Positions 43,209-51,428 of a DNA stretch of 64,000 nt are shown here, piece by piece (positions within the stretch are counted from its first letter, which is position 1; every line of letters begins with the position of its first letter). Both the position numbers and the translations under genes were made by a program. The DNA lies in assembly GCF_001570365.1 (NCBI RefSeq), contig NZ_BBYK01000073.1, forward strand, positions 29,146 to 93,145, in the 5' to 3' direction. The notes under the pieces are model-generated. The model saw only the letters and a list, made by a program, of their open reading frames with translations. It did not search any database and was not told the origin of the DNA. The DNA is from Microtetraspora fusca (GTDB taxonomy: Bacteria > Actinomycetota > Actinomycetes > Streptosporangiales > Streptosporangiaceae).

Positions 43209-44447
43209 TCACCTCCGGGGCGGGCGTCGGCCCGCGTCCCGATGCTCAGTGACCCAGTAGAGCAGTGCCAGGACCGGCAGGGCCGTGCCGAGGACGCTGA
43301 CCGCGCCCCAGCCGCCGGCGTGATAGGCGATCGAGCCGAGCTCGGATCCGAGGGCGCCGCCGAGGAAGAAGGTGGCGATGAAGGCGCTGTTGAGGCGGGC
43401 TCGGGCGTTGGGGTCGAGCTGGTAGATGGTGTGCTGGCCGAGGATGAGGGTGGTCTGGACGGCCATGTCGAGGACGATGGCGGCCAGGGCGATCAGCACG
43501 ATGCTGCGCTGACCGAAGCCCGCGACGCCGAAGGCGAGCGCGGCGACGGCGAGCGCGGCGCCGGTCATGCGCCGGGTCAGTCTGCGGTCGGCCCAGTGGC
43601 CGGCGAGCGGGGCGATGGCCGCACCGGCGGCTCCGACGAGCGCGAACACGCCGACGCCGACGGGGGAGTAGTGGAAGTGGGGGCCGGTGAGGACGTAGGA
43701 GACAGTGGTCCAGAAGGCGCTGAAGGCACCGAACATCGCCGCCTGGTACAGGCCGCGGCGCAGCAACGCCGGGTGTGTGCGCACCAGCTTTACCGTGGAG
43801 CGCAGCACATGGTGGTACGGCATGGACGTGGTGCGCGCGTGCTGGGGCAGCGCTGCCCGCAGCGCCACGGCCAGGACAGCCATGAGGATAGCGGAGCCGA
43901 GGTAGACGACGCGCCAACCCGCGATGTCGGAGACCAGGCTGCTGAGCGTGCGGGACAGCAGAATGCCGGTGAGCAGCCCACTCATCACCCGACCGACAAT
44001 GCGGCCGCGCGCGTGGTCAGGGGCCAGGCTCGCGGCCAAAGGGACCAGGATCTGGGCGACGACCGACGTGGCGCCGCTGATCAGGGAGGCGGCCAGCAGC
44101 ATGGGGAAGCCGGTCGCGAGACCGGCCGCGACCAGGGCGAGGGTGGTGATCGTCAGTAGTGCGGTGATCAGGCTGCGCTTCTCGAGTCGGTCGCCGAGGG
44201 GGACCAGGAAGAGCATGCCGATCACGTAGCCGACCTGGGTGAGGGTGATCAACGCGCCCGCGGTCGCGGTGCTGATGTGGAAGACGTCGCGCAGCGACGA
44301 GAGCAGGGGCTGCGCGTAGTAGAGGTTGGCGACCGTCGTACCGGTGGCGACGGCCAGCAGGGCGATCAGCCAGCCCGGTACACCGTGAGCGGGCTCTGCA
44401 CGGACGGTCTTCCGGCGCGGAGTGCGAAGTGTGGATGACTGGGACAC
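43209..44447 (-). CDS. MFS transporter
   Basis: A 412-residue twelve-helix major facilitator. The loop 2-3 motif is PLGDRLEKRSL and the N-terminal helix has the TTVANLYYAQPLLSSL motif of the YbcL/YfcJ-like aromatic/drug exporter group; HARGRIVGRVMSGLLTGILLSR in helix 5 is a further marker. GTG 44447 is selected because GAAGG lies five bases upstream; the frame is open further but lacks conserved residues. Function is probably efflux of a small organic compound. It lies between a Dps relic and the relic of a second MFS gene. Confidence 0.88.
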   Translation of the reverse strand: MSQSSTLRTPRRKTVRAEPAHGVPGWLIALLAVATGTTVANLYYAQPLLSSLRDVFHISTATAGALITLTQVGYVIGMLFLVPLGDRLEKRSLITALLTITTLALVAAGLATGFPMLLAASLISGATSVVAQILVPLAASLAPDHARGRIVGRVMSGLLTGILLSRTLSSLVSDIAGWRVVYLGSAILMAVLAVALRAALPQHARTTSMPYHHVLRSTVKLVRTHPALLRRGLYQAAMFGAFSAFWTTVSYVLTGPHFHYSPVGVGVFALVGAAGAAIAPLAGHWADRRLTRRMTGAALAVAALAFGVAGFGQRSIVLIALAAIVLDMAVQTTLILGQHTIYQLDPNARARLNSAFIATFFLGGALGSELGSIAYHAGGWGAVSVLGTALPVLALLYWVTEHRDAGRRPPRR

Positions 44448-44689
44448 GGAGACCTTCTTCGGAGGAAGGGGCACCTTGCTCGGTGCCTTCACGGGGCACA
44501 AGCGCTCGACGACGCTCGCCGCTTCCCCATCCACGGCGATGGTTCGAGATGTCGGTTATCTCAACCGGAGATCGCCGACGACGCCGTGTTCACCGTGGAC
44601 ACCGGCATGTGCTGTGTGGGCGGCGCATTCCTGACGTCGAATGGTCGGATCCGCATCCTCGTCGGCTCGTTCGTCCATGGGCTCGGCGC

Positions 44690-44950
44690 GGCCGGTCCCC
44701 AGGACCGGGCCATCGGCCTCTCCGGGCTCGAACAGCAAGGGGGAGCGGGCCAGTGGTCCGACGGCGAGGGGTTGGTCCCCTCGGCGTCGTGCAACGGGCA
44801 TCGGCGTACGCCGGCGGCGCAGAGCAGCATCACGGCTCCGGCGATCAGCAGGCACGTGGTGAGCCCGAGCCGATCGGCGACCGTACCCCACAGGGGTGCC
44901 GCCAGCGCCTGCCCGCCCTGGAAGGCAAGGAGGTAGACGGTGTTCCGTGG
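44690..44950 (-). pseudogene. C-terminal relic of a second MFS (EntS/DUF894-like) transporter
   Basis: The minus frame from about 44950 reads TVYLLAFQGGQALAAPLWGTVADRLGL, TTCLLIAGAVMLLCAAG, matching the last two or three helices of an EntS-type MFS exporter, then the frame next to it continues ARSPLLFEPGEADGPVLGT, the usual soluble-tail linker of that group. No start, no N-terminal half and a frame change in the middle. The full region 44448-45124 otherwise holds no gene. Confidence 0.6.
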
Positions 44951-45124
44951 GGCGGGTCGGGGCGGCTTCCATGCGCTGTGAGGACATCGGACGTGCGTTT
45001 GTGGGCAACTACCGAATACGCAGCGCTTCTACGCTGAAGATCAGCGCCGCCGGGGTGCTCAGCACAGGTATCCGGTTCGTTTGCCGGATCGACCGGCGTA
45101 CCCGACGAACTCCAGGAGATTCGC

Positions 45125-46096
45125 ATGTCCGATGCCCTCGCGCCGACCCGGCCGGTGCTCGAGCCGGAGGCCCAGTCCTTCGCCGAGGCGACCGCCGACC
45201 CGCCGTACCTTTTCGACCTGCCTCCGGCGGAGGGACGCGAGGCCGTGGACAATGTCCAGTCCGGGGAGGTCGCCAAGCCCGCGGTGGACGAGGAGTGGAT
45301 CACCGTCGTGGGCGGTCCCACGGGAGGCGTCCGGGCGCGTATCGTCCGGCCCGCCGGAGTCACCGGAGTACTTCCGGTGATCGTCTACATCCATGGCGCG
45401 GGGTGGGTGTTCGGCAACGCGCATACCCACGACCGCCTGGTACGGGAACTGGCTGTCGGTGTGAACGCCGCGGTCGTGTTCCCCGAGTACGACCTGTCGC
45501 CTGAGGCGCGCTACCCGGTGGCCATCGAGCAGAATTTCGCGGTCGCGAAGTGGGTCGTGGAGCAGGGCGCTTCCAAGGGCCTGGACGGTGCGCGGTTGGC
45601 CGTGGCGGGTGACTCGGTCGGGGGCAACATGGCGGCCGCGCTGACGCTGATGGCCAAGGAGCGCGGTGGGGTCGCGCTGGTTCAGCAGGTGTTGTTCTAT
45701 CCGGTCACCGACGCGAGCTTCGACACCGGCTCCTACCACCGGTTCGCCACCGGCTACTTCCTGCGCCGCGATGGGATGCAGTGGTTCTGGGACCAGTACA
45801 CCACCGATCCCGTCGAGCGGGGGCAGATCACCGCGTCCCCGCTGCGCGCCACTGTCCAGCAGCTTCAGGGGCTGCCTCCGGCCCTGGTCATCACCGCCGA
45901 GGCCGACGTGCTGCGCGATGAGGGCGAGGCCTATGCCGGAAAGCTGCGTCAGGCGGGTGTGCCGGTCACCGCGGTGCGGTTCCTGGGCATCATCCACGAC
46001 TTCGTGATGCTCAACGCCCTGCGCTCCACTCAAGCCGCCCAGGGCGCGATCACGCTCGCCGTACAGACCCTGCGCAGCGCCCTGCACACCGACTGA
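45125..46096 (+). CDS. alpha/beta-hydrolase, HSL-family esterase/lipase
   Basis: A 323-residue cytosolic hydrolase of the hormone-sensitive-lipase group. The oxyanion-hole motif is IYIHGAGWVFGNAHTHD (HGAG in place of HGGG), the nucleophile elbow is VAGDSVGGNMAA (Ser about residue 163), and the acid and base of the triad are in EADVLRDEGEAY and GIIHDFVMLN. GGAG lies nine bases before ATG 45125. A strong hairpin follows its stop. It would hydrolyse short-chain esters or carbamates; the substrate is open. It is opposite in strand to, and convergent with, the TPR/pirin operon. Confidence 0.92.
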   Translation: MSDALAPTRPVLEPEAQSFAEATADPPYLFDLPPAEGREAVDNVQSGEVAKPAVDEEWITVVGGPTGGVRARIVRPAGVTGVLPVIVYIHGAGWVFGNAHTHDRLVRELAVGVNAAVVFPEYDLSPEARYPVAIEQNFAVAKWVVEQGASKGLDGARLAVAGDSVGGNMAAALTLMAKERGGVALVQQVLFYPVTDASFDTGSYHRFATGYFLRRDGMQWFWDQYTTDPVERGQITASPLRATVQQLQGLPPALVITAEADVLRDEGEAYAGKLRQAGVPVTAVRFLGIIHDFVMLNALRSTQAAQGAITLAVQTLRSALHTD

Positions 46097-46128
46097 GTCC
46101 GAGGTGAGCACTCGAGCGTGCGCTCGGT

Positions 46129-46161
46129 GCGCCCCTGGCCGGCCGCGCCGGCCAGGGGCGC
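46129..46161. terminator. bidirectional terminator hairpin
   Basis: Arms of 15 bases (46129-46143, GCGCCCCTGGCCGGC, and 46147-46161) are perfectly complementary around CGC. It lies between convergent genes, 33 bases after one stop and seven bases beyond the other, and so should terminate transcription from both sides. Confidence 0.75.
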
Positions 46162-46167
46162 CATCGA

Positions 46168-46482
46168 TCATCCGGTCATGACGGCGTGCAACCGGAGGTA
46201 GGTCTCCGCCTCCGCGTGCCGGTTGGCCCGCTGGAGGGTACGGCCCAGCAGCAGGTGGGCGTACGCCTCTGTGGGGGCACGCTCGATGACGGCACGCAGT
46301 TCCGCCTCGGCTCCACGCAGCTGGGCGGAGTGGTAGTAGGCGCGGGCCAGCAGCAGGCGGGCCGCCACGTTGCCCGGCTCGGCGGCGACCACCGGCGCCA
46401 GGATGCCGGCGGCGCCGATGTAGTCCTTGAGTTCGAAGAACATCCGGCCGCGGGCGAACTCCTCGGCCAGGGTCGCGGTCAT
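46168..46482 (-). CDS. small tetratricopeptide-repeat protein
   Basis: A 104-residue protein made almost entirely of three TPR helical hairpins: FARGRMFFELKDYIGAAGILAPVV, VAARLLLARAYYHSAQLRGAEAEL and AYAHLLLGRTLQRANRHAEAETYL. The start ATG 46482 overlaps the pirin stop (ATGA), so it is translated by coupling after pirin. It probably serves as a binding adaptor in the cytosol. Small TPR genes next to pirin are also seen in other actinomycetes as I recall, but the partner is not known. Confidence 0.85.
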   Translation of the reverse strand: MTATLAEEFARGRMFFELKDYIGAAGILAPVVAAEPGNVAARLLLARAYYHSAQLRGAEAELRAVIERAPTEAYAHLLLGRTLQRANRHAEAETYLRLHAVMTG

Positions 46483-47462
46483 GGCCGCTCCTCTCCGTCG
46501 GTGTGCGGCATCCGCTCGGCGGGGACGACGCCCAGGCGGCCGGCCTGATAGTCCTCCATCGCCTGCAGGATCTCGGCGCGTGTGTTCATCACGAAGGGCC
46601 CGTAATGCACGACGGGCTCGCGGATCGGCTGCCCGCCGAGCAGCAGCACCTCCAGGTTCGGCTCGGCCTGCGGCTGGCGCGGGCTCGCGGCCAGTGTGAG
46701 CGCGCCGCCGGGTCCGAAGACGGCCAGCTGCCCCTTGCGGATCGGCGCGTGCTCGGCGCCCGCCGAGCCCTGGCCTGCCAGCACGTAGGCCAGCGCGTTG
46801 AAGCCCGGGTTCCACGGCACGCTCAGCGTCGCGCCCGGGCTGACGGTGGCGTGCACCATCGTGATCGGGGTGAACGTGATCCCGGGCCCCTGGTGACCGT
46901 CCAGCTCGCCGGCGATCACCCGCAGCAGCGCGCCGCCGTCGGCCGAGGCGAGCAGCTTGGCCTCGCCGCCGCGGATGTCCTGGTAGCGCGGCGGGTGGAA
47001 CTTGTGCGCCCGCGGCAGGTTGACCCACAGCTGGATCCCGTGGAACAGCCCGCCGGACACCACCAGGTGCTCCGGCGGCTTCTCGATGTGCAGCAGCCCG
47101 GACCCGGCGGTCATCCACTGGGTGTCGCCGTCGGTGATCGTGCCGCCGCCGCCGTTGGAGTCCTGGTGGTCGAAGATCCCGTCGATGATGTAGGTGACGG
47201 TCTCGAAGCCGCGGTGCGGGTGCCAGGCCGTGCCCTTGGGCTCGCCGGGCGCGTACTCGACCTCGCCCATCTGGTCCATGTGGATGAACGGGTCCAGGTC
47301 GGCGGAGGAGACCCCGGCGAACGCGCGCCGTACGGGGAAGCCCTCCCCCTCGAAGTCGCTGGGCGCGGTGGTCACCGACCGGACCGGGCGCTGGACGGCC
47401 GCGGCGGGATCGGGCACGACCACGCGGGGCAGCGTCAGCGTGTTGGCGGTGATGGCGGGCAT
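46479..47462 (-). CDS. pirin-family bicupin protein
   Basis: A 327-residue pirin. The N-terminal cupin has the metal-binding histidines in FIHMDQMGE, HPHRGFETVTYIIDG and DGDTQWMTAGSGLLHIEKP; the C-terminal pirin domain has the usual LVLGTVxx-like LAYVLAGQGSAG and LLLGGQPIREPVVHYGPFVMNTRAEI. Pirins are non-haem iron proteins; some open quercetin rings and others sense redox. The upstream palindrome at 47479-47499 lies 16 bases before the start codon, so the gene is probably repressed by a dyad-binding regulator. A TPR gene follows with a four-base overlap. Confidence 0.94.
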   Translation of the reverse strand: MPAITANTLTLPRVVVPDPAAAVQRPVRSVTTAPSDFEGEGFPVRRAFAGVSSADLDPFIHMDQMGEVEYAPGEPKGTAWHPHRGFETVTYIIDGIFDHQDSNGGGGTITDGDTQWMTAGSGLLHIEKPPEHLVVSGGLFHGIQLWVNLPRAHKFHPPRYQDIRGGEAKLLASADGGALLRVIAGELDGHQGPGITFTPITMVHATVSPGATLSVPWNPGFNALAYVLAGQGSAGAEHAPIRKGQLAVFGPGGALTLAASPRQPQAEPNLEVLLLGGQPIREPVVHYGPFVMNTRAEILQAMEDYQAGRLGVVPAERMPHTDGEERP

Positions 47463-47478
47463 GGCCCCTCCAAACTTT

Positions 47479-47499
47479 GTTGAATGTTAAACATTCAAC
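47479..47499. promoter_or_regulatory. perfect palindrome upstream of pirin, probable operator
   Basis: Arms GTTGAATGTT (47479-47488) and AACATTCAAC (47490-47499) are perfectly complementary around a single A. The site is AT-rich, 17 bases upstream of the pirin start codon, and overlaps where the transcription start or -10 would be. A MarR- or HxlR-type repressor is most likely. No such gene is in this window. Confidence 0.75.
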
Positions 47500-47630
47500 T
47501 TGCGGAACAGTTTTGGCGTGAGGGAAATTTCCCGAACTCAGGCTGCTGAGTGCGCGGTGACAGACGGGGGAGCGCGGTGGCACGTCACTGGCGCGGTTCG
47601 ACGGGACGTACGTGACGAGACATCCGTGGT

Positions 47631-48245
47631 TCAGTCGAAGCGCAGGTCCGAGAGCCGCCGTTCGAACGAGGTGTCGTCGTCCTGGGAGGTCGCGCCGGCC
47701 GGGCGGGTGGCCATCAGGGCGGCCATCTCCCGGCCCGCTCGCCGTATGCGCGCGGGCAGGCCCTCCACGTACTTGTCGCCGCCGGATCCCCAGTCCTCGG
47801 ACGCCGCGTACACGGCGGTGGGGACGACCACGGCGCGCAGGTAGGTGAAGAGCGGGCGCAGGGCGTGCTCCAGGACGAGTGAGTGGCGGGCCGTGCCTCC
47901 TGTCGCCGCCACGAGGACCGGCTTGCCGGGGAGGGCGTCCGGGTCGATGAGGTCGAAGAAGGACTTGAACAGCCCGCTGTATGAGGCGGTGAACACCGGT
48001 GTCACGGCGATCAGGCCGTCGGCGCGCGTGACCGCGTCGATCGCGGTGGCCAGCTGTCGCGGCGGGAAACCGGTCACGAGGTTGTTGGCGATGGCGACGG
48101 CCAGTTCCCGCAGCTCGATGACCTGGATCTCCACGTCGTGGCCCTGATCGGCGAGTTCGGAGCGGGCCGCCTCGGCGAGACGGTCCGCGAGCAGACGTGT
48201 GGAGGACGGTGTGCTCAGCCCTGCGGCCACGGCGACGAGCTTCAT
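47631..48245 (-). CDS. NADPH-dependent FMN reductase (CE1759-type)
   Basis: A 204-residue flavodoxin-like reductase. The phosphate-binding loop is AAGLSTPSSTRLLADRL, and the flavin-stacking loop reads TPVFTASYSGLFKSFFDLID; GTARHSLVLEHALRP is the third conserved block. It supplies reduced FMN. Start ATG 48245 overlaps the stop of the luciferase-like monooxygenase gene (ATGA), so the two make a two-component flavin-dependent monooxygenase. This pairing and order match the CE1758/CE1759 family known from corynebacteria. The downstream gene, pirin, begins 168 bases away with its own operator. Confidence 0.93.
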   Translation of the reverse strand: MKLVAVAAGLSTPSSTRLLADRLAEAARSELADQGHDVEIQVIELRELAVAIANNLVTGFPPRQLATAIDAVTRADGLIAVTPVFTASYSGLFKSFFDLIDPDALPGKPVLVAATGGTARHSLVLEHALRPLFTYLRAVVVPTAVYAASEDWGSGGDKYVEGLPARIRRAGREMAALMATRPAGATSQDDDTSFERRLSDLRFD

Positions 48246-49339
48246 GCGGCCGTCACTCCGTTCGCGGAGGATGCGGCGGCGATCAGCGAGGCGTGCGTGG
48301 GGGCGTCTGGAACGTCCGACGGGCGGCCTTTCGCGAACTCGGCGCGCAGCACGGGCACGACCTGCTCTCCGAGGATGTCGAGTTGTTCGAGCACGGTCTT
48401 CAGCGGCAGTCCGGCGTGGTCCATCAGGAAGAGCTGGCGCTGGTAGTCGCCGAAGTGCTCCCGGAAGGTCATTGTCCTGTCGATGACCTGCTGGGGGCTG
48501 CCCACGGTGAGCGGGGTCTCGTCCATGAACTCTTCGAGCGACGGGCCGTGCCCGTACACGGGGGCGTTGTCGAAGTAGGGCCGGAACTCCCGTACGGCGT
48601 CCTGGGAGTTCTCGCGCATGAACACCTGGCCGCCGAGGCCGACGACGGCCTGCTCGGGGGTGCCGTGGCCGTAGTGGGAGTAGCGCTCGCGGTAGTGCGC
48701 GATCAGGCGCTGGAAGTGGTCCTTGGGCCAGAAGATGTTGTTGGCGAAGAACCCGTCGCCGTAGTAGGCGGCCTGCTCGGCGATCTCCGGGCTGCGGATC
48801 GAGCCGTGCCAGACGAACGGCGGGACGCCGTCGAGCGGCCGGGGCGTCGAGGTGAAGCCTTGCAACGGGGTGCGGAAGCGGCCCTCCCAGTCCACGACGT
48901 CCTCGCGCCACAGCCGGCGCAGCAGCGCGTAGTTCTCGACGGCCAGCGGAATGCCCATGCGGATGTCCTGGCCGAACCAGGGGTAGACCGGCCCGGTGTT
49001 GCCCCGCCCCAGCATCAAATCGACACGCCCGTCGGCCAGGTGCTGCAACATCGCGTAATCCTCGGCGATCTTCACCGGGTCGTTGGTGGTGATCAATGTC
49101 GTGGCGGTCGAGAGGATGAGCCGCTCGGTGCGCGCCGCGATGTATCCGAGCATGGTGGTCGGCGACGACGGTACGAAGGGCGGGTTGTGGTGCTCGCCGG
49201 TCGCGAACACGTCCAGGCCCACCTCCTCCGCCTTGAGCGCGATCGTCACCATCGCCTTGATGCGCTCGTGCTCGCTCGGCGTCCTGCCCGTGGTCGGATC
49301 GGTCGACACATCGCCGACCGTGAAGATCCCGAACTGCAT
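48242..49339 (-). CDS. luciferase-like FMN-dependent monooxygenase (CE1758-type)
   Basis: A 365-residue bacterial-luciferase-like TIM-barrel oxygenase using reduced FMN from the coupled reductase. The N-terminus MQFGIFTVGDVSTDP, the ATGEHHNPPFVPSSP flavin-site stretch, and HLADGRVDLMLGRGNTGPVYPWFG are family features. It would oxygenate an unknown small molecule in the cytosol, perhaps a sulfonate, hydrocarbon or aldehyde. AGAGGGA precedes ATG 49339 by six bases. A short dyad, GTCAC-TCGC-GTGAC, at 49384-49397 lies in its promoter region and may be an operator. Confidence 0.93.
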   Translation of the reverse strand: MQFGIFTVGDVSTDPTTGRTPSEHERIKAMVTIALKAEEVGLDVFATGEHHNPPFVPSSPTTMLGYIAARTERLILSTATTLITTNDPVKIAEDYAMLQHLADGRVDLMLGRGNTGPVYPWFGQDIRMGIPLAVENYALLRRLWREDVVDWEGRFRTPLQGFTSTPRPLDGVPPFVWHGSIRSPEIAEQAAYYGDGFFANNIFWPKDHFQRLIAHYRERYSHYGHGTPEQAVVGLGGQVFMRENSQDAVREFRPYFDNAPVYGHGPSLEEFMDETPLTVGSPQQVIDRTMTFREHFGDYQRQLFLMDHAGLPLKTVLEQLDILGEQVVPVLRAEFAKGRPSDVPDAPTHASLIAAASSANGVTAA

Positions 49340-49751
49340 GGCGGTCCCTCTTCTTAAGGCAATCGTGTCCGGGAATGATAGGCGTCACTCGCGTGACCGA
49401 TATGACAGTGCGTGCACAGAACCTGCCCCGCCAGTGCCCTCGTCTCGCCCTGTCACCGCAAGGCGGAACACATCACACCGGTCCGTAGCCCCGCTGTGCG
49501 CGCAGGGGCCGGTGGTCGTGCGCTGCCAGGCAAGGTGTGGTCGCGTCACGGCGTAGTGTGGCGAGAATCGCCGTCGCGGATGCCGTCGGGAGGGGCCGAG
49601 GGAGTGGATCCTGGTGCCCGGCGGAAGTGGGTGGGTACGACCGCCGTCGGAGTCGACAGCGCCGCTGTCGCGCTCCACCAACCGAACGAGGTCGGTCACG
49701 TGGTCCGCGGCGCGGGCCGTGCCGTGAGCTGACAAGTCCCGGAGGTGAAAC
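49340..49751. other. divergent promoter region without genes
   Basis: About 410 bases between the luciferase-like gene and the receiver-flavoprotein operon. No coding frame is convincing. It holds the dyad GTCAC/GTGAC at 49384-49397 and the GGAGGTGAAAC ribosome site just before 49752. No cyclic-AMP-receptor-type TGTGA/TCACA site was found, although the kinase downstream has a cNMP-binding-like domain. Confidence 0.5.
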
Positions 49752-51428
49752 ATGGCGGAGGCCGTCGACGCAGCGCGTACGGTCATCCTGACCGTGGACG
49801 ACGACCCGGCGGTGTCCCGCGCCGTCGCCCGTGACCTGCGCCGCCGCTACGGCGACCGGTACCGCGTGGTCCGCGCCGAGTCCGGTGAGTCGGCGCTGGA
49901 GGCTCTGCGCGAGCTGAAATTGCGGGGCAGCCATGTCGCGGTGCTCCTGGCCGACTACCGCATGCCGCGGATGAACGGCGTCGAGTTCCTGGAGCAGGCC
50001 CTCGACCTGTTCCCCGGCGCCCGGCGCGTGCTGCTCACCGCGTACGCCGACACCGGCGCCGCGATCGACGCCATCAACATCGTCGACCTCGACCACTACC
50101 TGCTCAAGCCGTGGGCCCCGCCGGAGGAGAAGCTCTATCCGGTGGTGGACGACCTGCTGGAGTCCTGGCGGGCCACCGACGGCAAGGAGACGCCCACCAC
50201 CAAAGTGGTCGGTCACCGCTGGTCGGCACGCTCCTCCCAGATCCGGGAGTTCCTGGCCCGCAACCAGGTTCCCTACCGCTGGTACTCGTCCGACGAACCG
50301 GAAGGCCGGCGCCTGCTCCACGCCGCGGGTCAGGACGGGCTTCGGCTGCCGCTGGTGGTCACCCCGGACGGCGTCGCGCTCGTGGAGCCCGAGGAGCGTG
50401 AACTGGCGGGCCGGGTGGGGCTGTCGACGACTCCGGCGGCCGACTTCTACGACCTCGTCGTCGTCGGCGGCGGACCGGCCGGCCTGGGCGCGGCCGTGTA
50501 CGGAGCCTCCGAAGGGCTGCGGACGGTCCTGGTCGAGCGCGAGGCGACCGGCGGCCAGGCAGGTCAGAGCTCGCGCATCGAGAACTACCTCGGTTTCCCG
50601 GACGGGGTCTCCGGGGCACAGCTCACCGACCGGGCGCGGCGTCAGGCGGCGAAGTTCGGGGCCGAGCTGCTGACGGCGCGTCAGGTCACCGGGCTGGAGG
50701 TGCGGGGCGCGGCACGCACACTCCGGTTCTCGGACGGTTCCGAGGTCTCCGCGCACTGCGTGATCCTGGCGACGGGCGTGTCGTACCGGCAGTTGGACGT
50801 GCCGGGCGCCACCGAGTTGACCGGGCGCGGGGTGTACTACGGATCAGCCCTGACCGAGGCTCCCGCGTGCCAGGGGCAGGACGTGTACATCGTCGGCGGG
50901 GCGAACTCGGCCGGCCAGGCCGCGATGTTCCTTGCCCGGGGTGCCAAGTCCGTCACCTTGGTGGTGCGCGGGTCGTCGCCGGCCGCCTCGATGTCGCACT
51001 ACCTTCTCCAGCGGGTCATGGAGTCCCCGGTGATCTCGGTGCGCACCGACACCGTCGTGGAGGCCGTCCACGGTACGGATCATCTGGAGAAGCTGACGCT
51101 GCGCAACACGGTGAGCGGAGAGACCGAGACCGTGGAGACCCAGTGGATGTTCGTGTTCATCGGGGCCGCGCCGTTGACCGACTGGCTGGACGGCACGGTG
51201 CTCAGGGACCCGCACGGGTTCGTCCTGACCGGCCCCGACCTGTCGCCGGACGGGCGCCCGCCCGCGGGATGGACGCTGGACCGGCCGCCATACCACCTGG
51301 AGACCAGCGTGCCGGGCGTGTTCGCGGCGGGCGACGTGCGGGCCGAGTCCGCCAAACGCGTCGCCTCCGCGGTGGGCGAAGGGGCCATGGCCGTCATGCT
51401 CGTGCACCGCTATCTGGAGCAGTCATGA
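49752..51428 (+). CDS. response regulator receiver fused to thioredoxin-reductase-like flavoprotein
   Basis: A 558-residue three-part protein. Residues 10-125 are a receiver domain with the acidic pair at D17-D18, the phosphoacceptor in LLADYRMPRMNG (D68) and the conserved lysine in YLLKPWAP (K119). Residues 150-225 resemble a glutaredoxin/thioredoxin fold (IREFLARNQVPYRWYSSDE, LRLPLVVTPDG) but lack the CxxC. Residues 233-558 are a two-domain FAD/NADPH oxidoreductase (VVVGGGPAGLGAA, IVGGANSAGQAAM, GVFAAGDVRAESAKRV); the usual CATC active site is replaced by YYGSALTEAPACQ, so no redox disulfide is present. GGAGG lies six bases before ATG 49752. The kinase gene downstream overlaps by four bases. 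It probably reports or changes the NADPH state when phosphorylated, instead of binding DNA. Confidence 0.93.
   Translation: MAEAVDAARTVILTVDDDPAVSRAVARDLRRRYGDRYRVVRAESGESALEALRELKLRGSHVAVLLADYRMPRMNGVEFLEQALDLFPGARRVLLTAYADTGAAIDAINIVDLDHYLLKPWAPPEEKLYPVVDDLLESWRATDGKETPTTKVVGHRWSARSSQIREFLARNQVPYRWYSSDEPEGRRLLHAAGQDGLRLPLVVTPDGVALVEPEERELAGRVGLSTTPAADFYDLVVVGGGPAGLGAAVYGASEGLRTVLVEREATGGQAGQSSRIENYLGFPDGVSGAQLTDRARRQAAKFGAELLTARQVTGLEVRGAARTLRFSDGSEVSAHCVILATGVSYRQLDVPGATELTGRGVYYGSALTEAPACQGQDVYIVGGANSAGQAAMFLARGAKSVTLVVRGSSPAASMSHYLLQRVMESPVISVRTDTVVEAVHGTDHLEKLTLRNTVSGETETVETQWMFVFIGAAPLTDWLDGTVLRDPHGFVLTGPDLSPDGRPPAGWTLDRPPYHLETSVPGVFAAGDVRAESAKRVASAVGEGAMAVMLVHRYLEQS

Noticed and set aside
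44535..45124. A second intact MFS gene upstream of the esterase
   Set aside because: Only the last helices are readable, in two frames and without a start, so it is listed as a relic.
49340..49751. A CRP/FNR-type binding site for the cNMP-domain kinase operon
   Set aside because: No TGTGA-N6-TCACA-like site could be found, and the kinase itself has no DNA-binding domain.
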